This document shows positions 54,025 to 62,863 of a stretch of DNA of 64,000 nucleotides, in pieces. The stretch is from the NCBI GenBank assembly GCA_020633235.1, contig JACKEA010000002.1, positions 1,116,001 through 1,180,000 on the forward strand, written 5' to 3'. Within the stretch, counting starts at the first letter, position 1. Every line of letters starts with the position of its first letter. The notes under the pieces are model-generated. The model saw only the letters and a list, made by a program, of their open reading frames with translations, did not search any database and was not told the origin of the DNA. Source of the DNA: Polyangiaceae bacterium. Lineage in GTDB: Bacteria; Myxococcota_A; Polyangia; Polyangiales; Polyangiaceae. Position numbers and translations under genes: made by a program.

Positions 54025-57000
54025 GACAGCTCCTTTGACAGCGCCTGCACCAGAGCTTCGCTCGGCCGATCGAAGTAGACGCCGCGGCGATGCCCGGATG
54101 CGGGGGTCATGCCGCGCAGGAACAGGTAGTACACGCCGCCGAAGTGCCGGTCGTACTCGTAGTCCGCGATACGCGTGGCCAGATAGCGATGAAGGGCCAC
54201 GACGTACAGGTGGTACTGCAAGAAATAGTGGTGATGCGCCATCGCCGTCGAGAGCCGGTCCGGCGTGTAGTCGTCGAGGTGGTCGCCGAGGTGGTTCGAC
54301 TTGTAGTCCACCAGCCAGAAGCGCCCGTCGTACTCGAAGACCATGTCGATGAATCCGCGCAGGAACCCCGAAAGCGGCGCGAACCCGAGCTGCGAGATGC
54401 GCGCGCCGGTGTCCTTTGGCAGGGGCGGACGCCCGTGCTCCGTGAGCACGCGCCCGAGCCGGGCGGCCGACAGCTCCCGACCCCGCTCCCGCACCGGTAA
54501 GGAAAACTCCAGCTCGTCGAGGCGACGGTCGACCCGGATCTGCTCGAGGCGCGGTCCCGCGTCCGAGAGCGGCGTGCGCATCACCGCCTCCAGCGCCGCG
54601 GCCAGGTCGGGCATTGGCGGATAGCCGTAGGCCTCGAGCTTGTCGCGACTGACGGCCGCAATCGAGTCTGGATCTCCGAAGTTCGAGTGCTCGAAGATCG
54701 CGTGCAACAGCTCGCCGGGGCGCGCGCCCCGCGGAAACGCCGCCAGCGGCACTGGGGTCGCCGCTTCGGCCAGTTGCCCCGCGCGATCTTGCGCGGTCCC
54801 CTCGTCCACGTCGCGACCCACCTCCGCCAGCACGCTGAGCTCGTCGTGACTGCGCGCGACGAGAGCCGAAAAGCTCGAGCTGCGGTGGCCGAGATCGAAG
54901 AGCCGCTGGGGTACGCGTGCCGCGAACGCACGTGGCGTCGACCTTCGGTTGCGATACTGCCGGTCCGTGATGGGCGAAAGCTCTCGGCAGCCGACGGCGC
55001 CGTCGGAAGCCGCCCCGAGCTCGCGAATGCGGCCGAGGAGCGACCCATCCGACCCGTGCTCCACGAGCTGAGCCGGGCTGGCGCTCGCGTCCCCGGCGAG
55101 CAGCAGGTGACCGAGCGGCGAATCCCCGGCTCCGTTGAATGCACCGAACACCGCAACGCAGTGGCGCTTGGCGCGCGTGAGCGCCACGTAGGCGAGCCGA
55201 AGGCTTTCGGCGAAGGCCTCGCGATGGGCAAGCTGGTAGTGCTCGTCGGCCTCCAGCCTCTTTCCCCGCTCGTGCGTGAGCCGCAAGACCATGCCTCGGT
55301 CCGGGTCGTGGTAGTGGAGGATGTCGCGGTCTCGACCTTTTAGCGCCGCCCCGTCCCACAGGTACGGGCAGTACACCACCTCGTACTCGAGCCCCTTGCT
55401 CTTGTGCATGGTGGTCAGCTTCACCGCCGCGTCGTCCCGCTCCAGGCGTATCTGCTGCGCGTCGGGGGCCATGTCGAAGCGACCGCTGTCGAAGCGGACG
55501 TCGTCCCAGAAACGCAGCACTCCCGCGATACCCAAGTGCTGCTCTATCGCCGCTCGGTGAACGAGCTCGCTCAAGTGCAGATAGTTCGTGAGTCGGCGTT
55601 CGCCATCCACCAGGGCAAGGAGCCGCCGGGTGGCCCCGGACTCCGCGAGCAAGCTGCGAAATGCCAGCAAGAAGCCCGAGCTTTCCCAGCGTGCGTGCCA
55701 AGCCAAGAAACGCTCCACGTGGAGCTCCCACGCCGCTTCGTCCTCCTCCATCGCGAGCAGCTCCAGCGCCCGCACACCGAAGGGCGCCGTCACGAGGGCC
55801 GCGGAGAGCGCCGCTTGGCTCGTCGGCCGCGCCAGCGCCTGCAGGATGAACGTGAGCTCCTCGGCCTCCGGAGTGGACAGCACGCTCTTGTCGCCCAAGA
55901 GCACGCTCGGAACTTGACGCTCGGCGAGCGCGCGCTGCAGGGCCTGGGCCTCCTTGTTGCTGCGCGTCAGGATGGCGATGTTGTCGGGAGTCAACGCTCG
56001 CCCCGCGATGGGCGGAGCTTCTTCCAGCAGTTGGCACACGTCGCTCGCGACGCGCTCGCTCATTTCGGCATCCCCCTTGGGGATGCGCTTGCTCTCGTCC
56101 TTACGGCGAACGAAGGCGACCTCCAACGGCGCTCGCTCGGAGGCGAGCTCGTCCTTCGCGCCCGGCCGCGCCTGCACCGGGTGGTAGTCGATGCCTGGGA
56201 GCTCGAAGGGACGCTCGGGCCGCGAGAACACCGCGTTGACGGCCCGCACCAGGCCCGGGTCGGATCGGTAGCTCGTAGTGAGCGTGTAGCGCTCCGAACC
56301 CGCGTCCCTCGCGGCCGCCAGATACGAGAACACGTCTGCACCGCGAAACGCGTAGATCGCCTGCTTGGGGTCGCCGATGAGCAGCAGCGTCGTTTCCGCG
56401 CCGGACCAAACCCTGGAGAAAATCCCGTATTGAGTCCCGTCCGTATCTTGAAACTCGTCGATGAGCGCGGCGGGGTATCGGCTTCGGATCCCTTCTGCCA
56501 GCGCTTCTCCGCCGGGAGCACCCAGTGCCACGACGAGCCGCGTCAGGAGGTCGTCGAAGGATTGCACGCCGGCATCGACCTTCCGACGGTCGAGCTCGCT
56601 CCGCACGTAGTGAACGAGCCCCTGCTGGAATTCGAGCAGCCATGCTTCCAACGAATGCCGCGCGCGCGCCTCGGCCTCCACCAGCTCTTCCATCTGCTCG
56701 AAGAACGGATGACGCGGAGCGCGACAGCCTTGCTTGACCGCCTTTTCGAGGGCACTCCGAGTGAAGCGCTGCGCGTGCTCGGACCAGCCATCGAGGGAAG
56801 GCTCTGCTCGCGCCAAGAGTCCGTCGAGCTGGCTCGCCCACTTCGAAATGGAGGTCAGTGGCACGATATTTCGGCTGAGGTCCTCGGAGCGGAGCAGCTC
56901 GAGGATCTCCCCTCGCGCCCGTGACCAGGTCGCCTTGGCCTGCTCTCGAGCGGCCAAGAAGCGCGCCATGCGTTCGTCGGTCGAGCCTGCCGGGAGGCTG

Positions 57001-57590
57001 GTTTCGAAAGGAACGTCGTGCCAACCGATGGCGACGTGCGCCAGGCTGACGAGGGCAGGAAGCCCCACCTTCTGGCTGCGCAGGAAGTCCACCTGCGCGG
57101 GCGTCGCTCGATACAGCTCCCGGGTCCAGTAATCCTCCACCACCTGAAGCAGGAGCGGCGTCTGGTCCGAAACCAGCTCGGTCTCGAAGCGCGTCTGACT
57201 CTCGAAGGCGTGATCCAAGAGGGCGCGTTGGCAAAACCCGTGGATGGTGAAGATGGCCGCTTCGTCGAATCCGTGGAGCGCCTGTGACAACAGCGCGCGA
57301 TCATGCGCGCGGTCTTCGCTGCGGGCGACGAGGGCGCGGATCTCAGCGTCCGCGACCCCGCCATCGAAGGCGAAGATCGCGTCGCGAATGCGCGCCCGCA
57401 CCCGGGCGCGAAGCTCCGCAGTCGCTGCGCGGGTGAACGTCACCACCAAGATCTGGTCGATGCGCAGATGGCGCTCCAGCAGCAGCCTCAAGAACAGCGT
57501 GGTAATGGTGTACGTCTTGCCGGTTCCGGCACTGGCTTCGATCAGACGCCGACCCTGGAGCGGGATCTCGAGGACGTTCAGCGGTTTCAC
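54021..57590 (-). CDS. recB: Exodeoxyribonuclease V subunit beta (RecB)
   Basis: 1189 aa 3'-5' helicase and nuclease. Helicase motifs: EASAGTGKTYTIT (18-30), DEFQDTDGTQYGIF, LLIGDPKQAIYAFRGADVF and KLTTMHKSKGLEYEVV. The C-terminal nuclease domain contains GFIDMVFEYDGRFWLVDYKSNHLG in short motif D...DYKS, so the active-site residues are present. ATG 57590 overlaps the recC stop. With RecC and RecD it resects double-strand breaks for recombination and degrades phage DNA. Confidence 0.95.
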   Translation of the reverse strand: MKPLNVLEIPLQGRRLIEASAGTGKTYTITTLFLRLLLERHLRIDQILVVTFTRAATAELRARVRARIRDAIFAFDGGVADAEIRALVARSEDRAHDRALLSQALHGFDEAAIFTIHGFCQRALLDHAFESQTRFETELVSDQTPLLLQVVEDYWTRELYRATPAQVDFLRSQKVGLPALVSLAHVAIGWHDVPFETSLPAGSTDERMARFLAAREQAKATWSRARGEILELLRSEDLSRNIVPLTSISKWASQLDGLLARAEPSLDGWSEHAQRFTRSALEKAVKQGCRAPRHPFFEQMEELVEAEARARHSLEAWLLEFQQGLVHYVRSELDRRKVDAGVQSFDDLLTRLVVALGAPGGEALAEGIRSRYPAALIDEFQDTDGTQYGIFSRVWSGAETTLLLIGDPKQAIYAFRGADVFSYLAAARDAGSERYTLTTSYRSDPGLVRAVNAVFSRPERPFELPGIDYHPVQARPGAKDELASERAPLEVAFVRRKDESKRIPKGDAEMSERVASDVCQLLEEAPPIAGRALTPDNIAILTRSNKEAQALQRALAERQVPSVLLGDKSVLSTPEAEELTFILQALARPTSQAALSAALVTAPFGVRALELLAMEEDEAAWELHVERFLAWHARWESSGFLLAFRSLLAESGATRRLLALVDGERRLTNYLHLSELVHRAAIEQHLGIAGVLRFWDDVRFDSGRFDMAPDAQQIRLERDDAAVKLTTMHKSKGLEYEVVYCPYLWDGAALKGRDRDILHYHDPDRGMVLRLTHERGKRLEADEHYQLAHREAFAESLRLAYVALTRAKRHCVAVFGAFNGAGDSPLGHLLLAGDASASPAQLVEHGSDGSLLGRIRELGAASDGAVGCRELSPITDRQYRNRRSTPRAFAARVPQRLFDLGHRSSSFSALVARSHDELSVLAEVGRDVDEGTAQDRAGQLAEAATPVPLAAFPRGARPGELLHAIFEHSNFGDPDSIAAVSRDKLEAYGYPPMPDLAAALEAVMRTPLSDAGPRLEQIRVDRRLDELEFSLPVRERGRELSAARLGRVLTEHGRPPLPKDTGARISQLGFAPLSGFLRGFIDMVFEYDGRFWLVDYKSNHLGDHLDDYTPDRLSTAMAHHHYFLQYHLYVVALHRYLATRIADYEYDRHFGGVYYLFLRGMTPASGHRRGVYFDRPSEALVQALSKELS

Positions 57591-60500
57591 CGCGTCACCT
57601 CGTGCGTTCGATGGCGAAGCAGCGGCGCAAACACCTGCTGTGAGGCTTCGACGAAGGTCGGAAAGCCGGCCAAGGGGCGATAGCCGTCCGCCAGCGGGTC
57701 GGTGTCGCCGAAGACCCGCGCCACGTAGGCGTCCGTGGCCTCCGAGCCGCCGATGTAGTCGGAGCCTTTGAACTTCTTCCGAGCCCGGCCGAGGGCCACC
57801 TCGTGGCTGTGGCTCTCCAGCGATTGCACGTACGTCTCCGATGCGGCCGGGAACAACGGCAGGGGGCCGCGGTCGCCCAAGTCGTAGAGATCGAGCAGGT
57901 GTTTGAGATGCTGCTCAGCGTCGGCCCGAGGAAGGGGAGCGAGCCGGGTGACGGCAACGCCGCTCTTGTCGCACCGGCTCACCAACGAGCTGGTGCCGGA
58001 GAAACCGCTTGCGGCGAGGACGAGATGCCGGACCCAAAGCGCAAGCACGCGCTTGGCGCTGAGCCTGGAGTAGGTGTGGCGAACCTGCCCACCCTGGAAC
58101 AGCTCGCCCACGCTGCCGACTACGCCGGGCAGCTCGACATGCCATGGCGCGCTCGGACCGTCGCCCCGCTCTCGAACGATCTCGCGCACGAGCGTACGGG
58201 TCTCCGCAAGCAGAGCTTCGAACCAATGCTGCCCCACGGCGCCGAGGGGCAGGATGCCGCGCGCCGAGAGCAGCTCGAGGACAGCCGCGGGGTCACTGCC
58301 CTCGAGCAAGCGGTCCAACATGAAGCTGCCGATGCCGAACTGCTCGAGAGCCGAGACATCCATGGGCTCCCGGTCCTGCAGCGCCAGCACCGGGCGCCGC
58401 AAGCGCAGCTTGAGTCGGTTTTCCAGCAGATGACGTACCGGAAGCTCGAAGAAGCGCGCGAGGTCGTCGACGCTCACCGGCTGCGGTTCTGCTGCCGCCA
58501 GAGGGGCCTCGAACAGTGGCTCACGCCGCCGTCGCTCCCGACTGCGAATGCTCGCCGCGTCGGCCTCGGCGCCGGCGAAGGAGAACAGCCGTGGGTCGCT
58601 CCCGTCGAAGTAGCGCTCGCTGAAGGGCGCCAACGGTTGTTGGAGCACGAGCTGCGCGCTCGTTTTCTCCACTGCGGCGCTGGCGAATAACTCGAGCTGC
58701 GGGCGCGCCGACGCCACGTAGAAAGAGCGGTCCATCACGTCGAGCAACTCCCCCACCACCACGGAGGGCGGTCGCTCGGAATCGTCCTGGATGGCGCGAC
58801 CCACCCAGCTCACGTACAGGTGGTCGCGAGCCGAGAGCAGCGCTTCCAAGAACAAGTGACGATCGTCCTCGCGCAGGGAGCGATCCCCGACACGCGGCTC
58901 TCGCGCCATCTTGTCGAAGCTCGGAGGCCGACCGACTCTCGGAAACGCTTCGTCCCCGAGACCGAGCAGGCACACTACTCGGAAGGGCACGCTGCGCATC
59001 GGCAGCAGGGCGCAGAACGTGATGCCGCCGGCCAAGAAGTCATGGCTGCTGCGCTCGCTCGCGAGCCGCTCGGACAGCACCGCGAGCACGACCTCTCGGG
59101 TGATGGGCTCGAAGAAGCCGACGCTCTCGGCTTCCTCGGCGAGCTCCGCGATCTTTTCCCGTACGACTTTCAGGGGGTAGCTGTACGCGTCGTCGTCCGA
59201 AGAGAGCTCCGCCAGGGCGTCGTACAGGGCGGTCTTCCACTCGGCCAGCGGCCGCGGGCGCGCCAGCGCCTGCGCCAGCGCGAACAGCGTTTCCACGAAT
59301 CGCGCGAGGCGTCCGGTGCTCGCGGCGCGATCGCCCTCCACGTCATCGAAGGGCAGCACGCCCTCGAAGGTGGCCCGCTCGCCCAGGGGCAGCGCATAGC
59401 CCACGAGCAGCCGGGACAGGCCGAAGCGCCAGGTGTTCTCCTCTCGCGCGGGTTGACCGAAGCTCTCACGGTGGGCGGCATCCATCCCCCAACGCACGCC
59501 GACCTCGTGAACGCGACCAGCGAGCTCGGACTGCTCCTCCGGGGAGATCCCGAAGCGTGCGCGCACGGGCTCGAGCTCCAAGATGTCCAGCACCTCACTG
59601 GCGGTGAAACGCCCACCGGAGAGACGCAGGAGAGAGAGCACGGCTTCGGCGACGGGACTCTGTACGCGCTCCGAGCGGTCGGCAATGCGGTGAGGCAAGA
59701 AGCCCGGCACTTTGGGGTCCGAGCCGAACACGGCCTCGATGTACGGAGCGTATTCGTCGATGTCGACGGCCATCACGACGATGTCGCTCGGCTGCAGTGT
59801 TTCGTCGTCGTTCAACAGCCCGAGCAGGCGGTCCCGCAGCACCTCCACCTCGCGCATGGGGCTGTGGCAGGACACCAGCGCGACGGACGCGTCGCCCGGA
59901 TCGAGAGGGAGGGCGCGCGTGGTCCCGGTGCCGCGCTCCCGCAACGTCAAGATGTCGGACTGCAGCACGTGCAGCGCGGTGTCCGTCCCCGGGGGCACGA
60001 AGCGAGCGTCCGTCTCGTCGACGTACTGGACCGTGGACTCCAAGACCTGCTGGAAATCCCGCCCCGTCTTGCCCAGGGAGCCGAGCAGAGCGTTGTCCGT
60101 CCCCAGGTGCAGCTCTGCATCTCGCCCTTTCTGGCGGGCCCGCGCACGGGACAGCTCGCGCGGGGAACGGACCTCGCCCCAGAACTCCTGCGACGGATCC
60201 AGGTGGAACAGGTGCACCTCGGCATGCTCGGCAAGACGGCTGAGGATGCGCAGGTACACGGGGGGAAGCGACGAGACGCCGATGATGCTGACGCGCGAAG
60301 GAAGCCCCGCCGGAAGCTCGGACGACCACGCGCGCTCGAAGCGCTTCACGCGTTCGGCAACGTGGGTGTCGCTGACGTGGGTCATGAGCGCACGCCAGGT
60401 GATGGCCTGCCAATCCGAGCCCACCCCCGCGTCCCACTCGAGCACCCAGTCCGGCCGATACACCGCGTATTGGTCGAACACGTAGGCGATGCGCTCGCAC

Positions 60501-60871
60501 AGCTCGCGCCGCTTTTCCCCCCGGGGGTCGTCCGCCAGGTAGCGACGGATGGGCGCGAGCTCCTCCCTGGACACCAGCTCCGGCATCAACGCCGAGAGTG
60601 CCCAGGCAGCGCGCTCCCGCGACAGCGTGGCCGGGTCGGTCCCGAGCACGGCATCCAGCACTTCGTCGATGAAGGTTCTGGGAAATGGGAACCGCGCGTT
60701 GGCGAAGATGCCGTGGCGCCGAGCGAGCTCGAGCGCCACCCAGCGCTGCATGCCCTTGCTCTGGACGAGCACGACTTCCTGCTCGAAGGCGGACGCGAGA
60801 GGCCGGGCCACGACGCCCGCCAGGGCCAGGACCAACTCCTCCATCCGGTTGCTGCGGTGCACGCGAAACAA
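57587..60871 (-). CDS. recC: Exodeoxyribonuclease V subunit gamma (RecC)
   Basis: About 1094 aa scaffold and Chi-recognition subunit. The start is set at TTG 60871, because the product then begins FRVHRSNRMEELV, matching the RecC N-terminus, with GGAG 5-6 nt upstream. The frame stays open to another TTG at 60907. Family segments are VLVQSKGMQRWV, ARFPFPRTFIDEVLDAV, DIVVMAVDIDEYAPYIEAVFG and RFGLSRLLVGYAL. It is followed by recB with ATGA overlap. Chi specificity cannot be read from the sequence. Confidence 0.9.
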   Translation of the reverse strand: MFRVHRSNRMEELVLALAGVVARPLASAFEQEVVLVQSKGMQRWVALELARRHGIFANARFPFPRTFIDEVLDAVLGTDPATLSRERAAWALSALMPELVSREELAPIRRYLADDPRGEKRRELCERIAYVFDQYAVYRPDWVLEWDAGVGSDWQAITWRALMTHVSDTHVAERVKRFERAWSSELPAGLPSRVSIIGVSSLPPVYLRILSRLAEHAEVHLFHLDPSQEFWGEVRSPRELSRARARQKGRDAELHLGTDNALLGSLGKTGRDFQQVLESTVQYVDETDARFVPPGTDTALHVLQSDILTLRERGTGTTRALPLDPGDASVALVSCHSPMREVEVLRDRLLGLLNDDETLQPSDIVVMAVDIDEYAPYIEAVFGSDPKVPGFLPHRIADRSERVQSPVAEAVLSLLRLSGGRFTASEVLDILELEPVRARFGISPEEQSELAGRVHEVGVRWGMDAAHRESFGQPAREENTWRFGLSRLLVGYALPLGERATFEGVLPFDDVEGDRAASTGRLARFVETLFALAQALARPRPLAEWKTALYDALAELSSDDDAYSYPLKVVREKIAELAEEAESVGFFEPITREVVLAVLSERLASERSSHDFLAGGITFCALLPMRSVPFRVVCLLGLGDEAFPRVGRPPSFDKMAREPRVGDRSLREDDRHLFLEALLSARDHLYVSWVGRAIQDDSERPPSVVVGELLDVMDRSFYVASARPQLELFASAAVEKTSAQLVLQQPLAPFSERYFDGSDPRLFSFAGAEADAASIRSRERRRREPLFEAPLAAAEPQPVSVDDLARFFELPVRHLLENRLKLRLRRPVLALQDREPMDVSALEQFGIGSFMLDRLLEGSDPAAVLELLSARGILPLGAVGQHWFEALLAETRTLVREIVRERGDGPSAPWHVELPGVVGSVGELFQGGQVRHTYSRLSAKRVLALWVRHLVLAASGFSGTSSLVSRCDKSGVAVTRLAPLPRADAEQHLKHLLDLYDLGDRGPLPLFPAASETYVQSLESHSHEVALGRARKKFKGSDYIGGSEATDAYVARVFGDTDPLADGYRPLAGFPTFVEASQQVFAPLLRHRTHEVTR

Positions 60872-61004
60872 GGGCGCTCCGTCCTCTACGCGCCAGCGGC
60901 GGAGCAATCAAGCGGGGGCGGACGGGCAATGTCCCGCCTTGCCGCGTCAATTTTCCCGCCCTTGCTCCCAGCGCTGCCCGGGATAAGGTGTGCCAGCGGT
61001 CCCG

Positions 61005-61862
61005 ATGAGCGAACGCAGCGATACCCAGGCCAGCCCGCCGACGCCCGTGCGCCTGCGGTGGCGCCGACACGAGCTGCTCTTGACGACGGGGACCTATCTC
61101 GTGGGCCGGGACAGCTCGTGCCACATCCTGCTGGAGGAGCCGCGGGTCTCGCGCCGCCACGCGCGGGTTTCCGTCGACGGCGCGGTGGTGTTCATCGAAG
61201 ACCTGGGCAGCATGAACGGCCTGTTGGTCAACGGTGTGCGCGTGGTGCAGAAGCGGGCGTTGTTCGATGGCGATTGGATCACCATCGCCGGGGAAGAGCT
61301 CGAGGTATGCATCGGTGATACGCACCGCGCACGCCACCGGTCGGATACCGTGGACGAGCTGACCAGCGTTCCCCCCTCCAGCCCGCAAGACACCGACCGC
61401 AAGATCTCCGAGCCCCCCTCGGACGCCGAGCCGACGCAGCGAAGCCGCTCCCTCGAGATCCTCGGCAGCATCGCAGACCGCGCCATCGAAACCGGCAAGC
61501 TGAAAGATGCCGAGGACATGCTCAAGACCACGCTGCTCGACATCTTGCAGGAAGCGAGCGCGGGACACGTTGTGGAAGCGGACGCCCGCGAGTTCTGCCT
61601 GAGCTACGCCCTGAAGCTCTCCGAGGAGACGTCTCACCCGCGCTGGTTCGAGTACTGCATCGATCTGCTGCGCGCCCTGCGCCTCCCCTGCGGCGAGGAC
61701 CTCGCGGGTCAGCTCCGGACCACGCTCCGGCGCATCGGCAACGTGGATGCCAGCCGTCTGGAGGCCTGGGCGAACCTGCTACGCAACGCCGATTCCGTCA
61801 GCGCCCGCAGCGTGCAACGGGTGGAAACCCTGGTCGCCGAGGCCCGGGCTCACCAGAAGTGA
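61005..61862 (+). CDS. FHA-domain protein
   Basis: 285 aa. The N-terminal forkhead-associated domain (about 15-105) has the phosphothreonine-binding pattern GRDSSCHILLEEPRVSRRHARV and GSMNGLLVNG. The rest is helical (LEILGSIADRAIETGKLKDAEDMLKTTLLDILQEA), without a known family. FHA proteins bind targets phosphorylated by Ser/Thr kinases, two of which are encoded in this window. ATG 61005 is preferred over GTG 60990 or 60988. Its stop is 1 nt from the convergent peptidase gene. Confidence 0.87.
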   Translation: MSERSDTQASPPTPVRLRWRRHELLLTTGTYLVGRDSSCHILLEEPRVSRRHARVSVDGAVVFIEDLGSMNGLLVNGVRVVQKRALFDGDWITIAGEELEVCIGDTHRARHRSDTVDELTSVPPSSPQDTDRKISEPPSDAEPTQRSRSLEILGSIADRAIETGKLKDAEDMLKTTLLDILQEASAGHVVEADAREFCLSYALKLSEETSHPRWFEYCIDLLRALRLPCGEDLAGQLRTTLRRIGNVDASRLEAWANLLRNADSVSARSVQRVETLVAEARAHQK

Positions 61863-61863
61863 G

Positions 61864-62775
61864 TCACAGGGGGGCGTCCCGCCCGCGATCCACGTCGAAC
61901 GCCTTGGCCGAGTACAGCTCGCTCCAGCGCTCGCCCGAGGTCGAAAGCGGCGCCGGCGCCCGCTCGTAGTCGGGCTTTTCACGGCCCAGGCAGGAGAGCA
62001 CCACGAACGGATCCGCCCGCCGCGCCCGACGGGTGTCGGCCCCTCGACGCTCGAAGGAGTTCGGGCGCAGGCAGTGCTCGTCGAGAGAGTCCAGGAATCG
62101 ATCCGCCGCTTTGGTGTCCGACTGATCGCGCCCGGAGTGGCGCTCGGCCACCGCCTTCTTCTCGCTGTCCTGCAAGATGACCTCGAAGTGCAGGTGCGGC
62201 GCGATGCTCTTGCCGCTCGCGTTGCCCGTCTTACCGACTTCACCGACCTTCTGCCCACGGCGCACGCGGACGAGGTCCGAGCCGACCTCGGTCTTCGACA
62301 AATGACAGTAGAACAAGCTCGCGAAGATCTGGTGGCCGTCGCTGAGCTCGTCGGGTACCGGGCAGACCACCTTCACCCATTTGCCAAAGCTCTTGCTGAC
62401 GCCGGATCGGGCCTTGCCCTCGCACGGCGCAAAGGTGGGCGTGCCGATGGGCGCGAGCAGATCCACGCCGTTGTGCTTGCCGTGGTAACGCGGCGCCAAG
62501 AACGCGCCCCGCCCACCCTCATCGCGTCGGACGCCGTAGTCCGTAGGCAGCACGTAGCCCCAGGGCTGGCTGAGCTCCGGAGGGACCTCCCGCGCCTTGT
62601 CCGGCTCGGGCTTGGCGGCGACGCTGGCGGGCGGTTTGGGTACCACCTTCGCCACCGGCGGCTCGTAGCTCGGGCTCGAGCCCCCGCTGGCGGTGGGCTG
62701 CGGCGACGGGGGCGTGGTGCAGGCGGCGAGCAGGCAAAGCGCCGCGGCGAGGCTCAGGCTGTTCCGTAACTCCAT
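61864..62775 (-). CDS. M23-family (LytM) peptidase lipoprotein
   Basis: 303 aa. Lipobox LLAAC gives Cys19; a Pro/Ser/Lys linker follows. The M23 domain has HGKHNGVDLLAPIGTPTFAP (first metal ligands H and D) and SIAPHLHFEVIL (HxH). Both halves of the zinc site are present, so it should be active. A C-terminal extension (about 235-303) adds Cys. Likely a peptidoglycan endopeptidase or a division activator in the periplasm. Confidence 0.87.
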   Translation of the reverse strand: MELRNSLSLAAALCLLAACTTPPSPQPTASGGSSPSYEPPVAKVVPKPPASVAAKPEPDKAREVPPELSQPWGYVLPTDYGVRRDEGGRGAFLAPRYHGKHNGVDLLAPIGTPTFAPCEGKARSGVSKSFGKWVKVVCPVPDELSDGHQIFASLFYCHLSKTEVGSDLVRVRRGQKVGEVGKTGNASGKSIAPHLHFEVILQDSEKKAVAERHSGRDQSDTKAADRFLDSLDEHCLRPNSFERRGADTRRARRADPFVVLSCLGREKPDYERAPAPLSTSGERWSELYSAKAFDVDRGRDAPL

Positions 62776-62863
62776 GATTTCATCGAGAAAAGGCGCGCGT
62801 TTGGGGACGTGCGCGGGTCTCGAGCCCCACCCTAGACGAAGCTTCAGCGGACGGGCAAAAAGG

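Noticed and set aside
56398..56411. GCGCCGGACCAAAC resembling the dispersed repeat
   Set aside because: Inside recB, short, and explained by codon content; not counted as a family copy.
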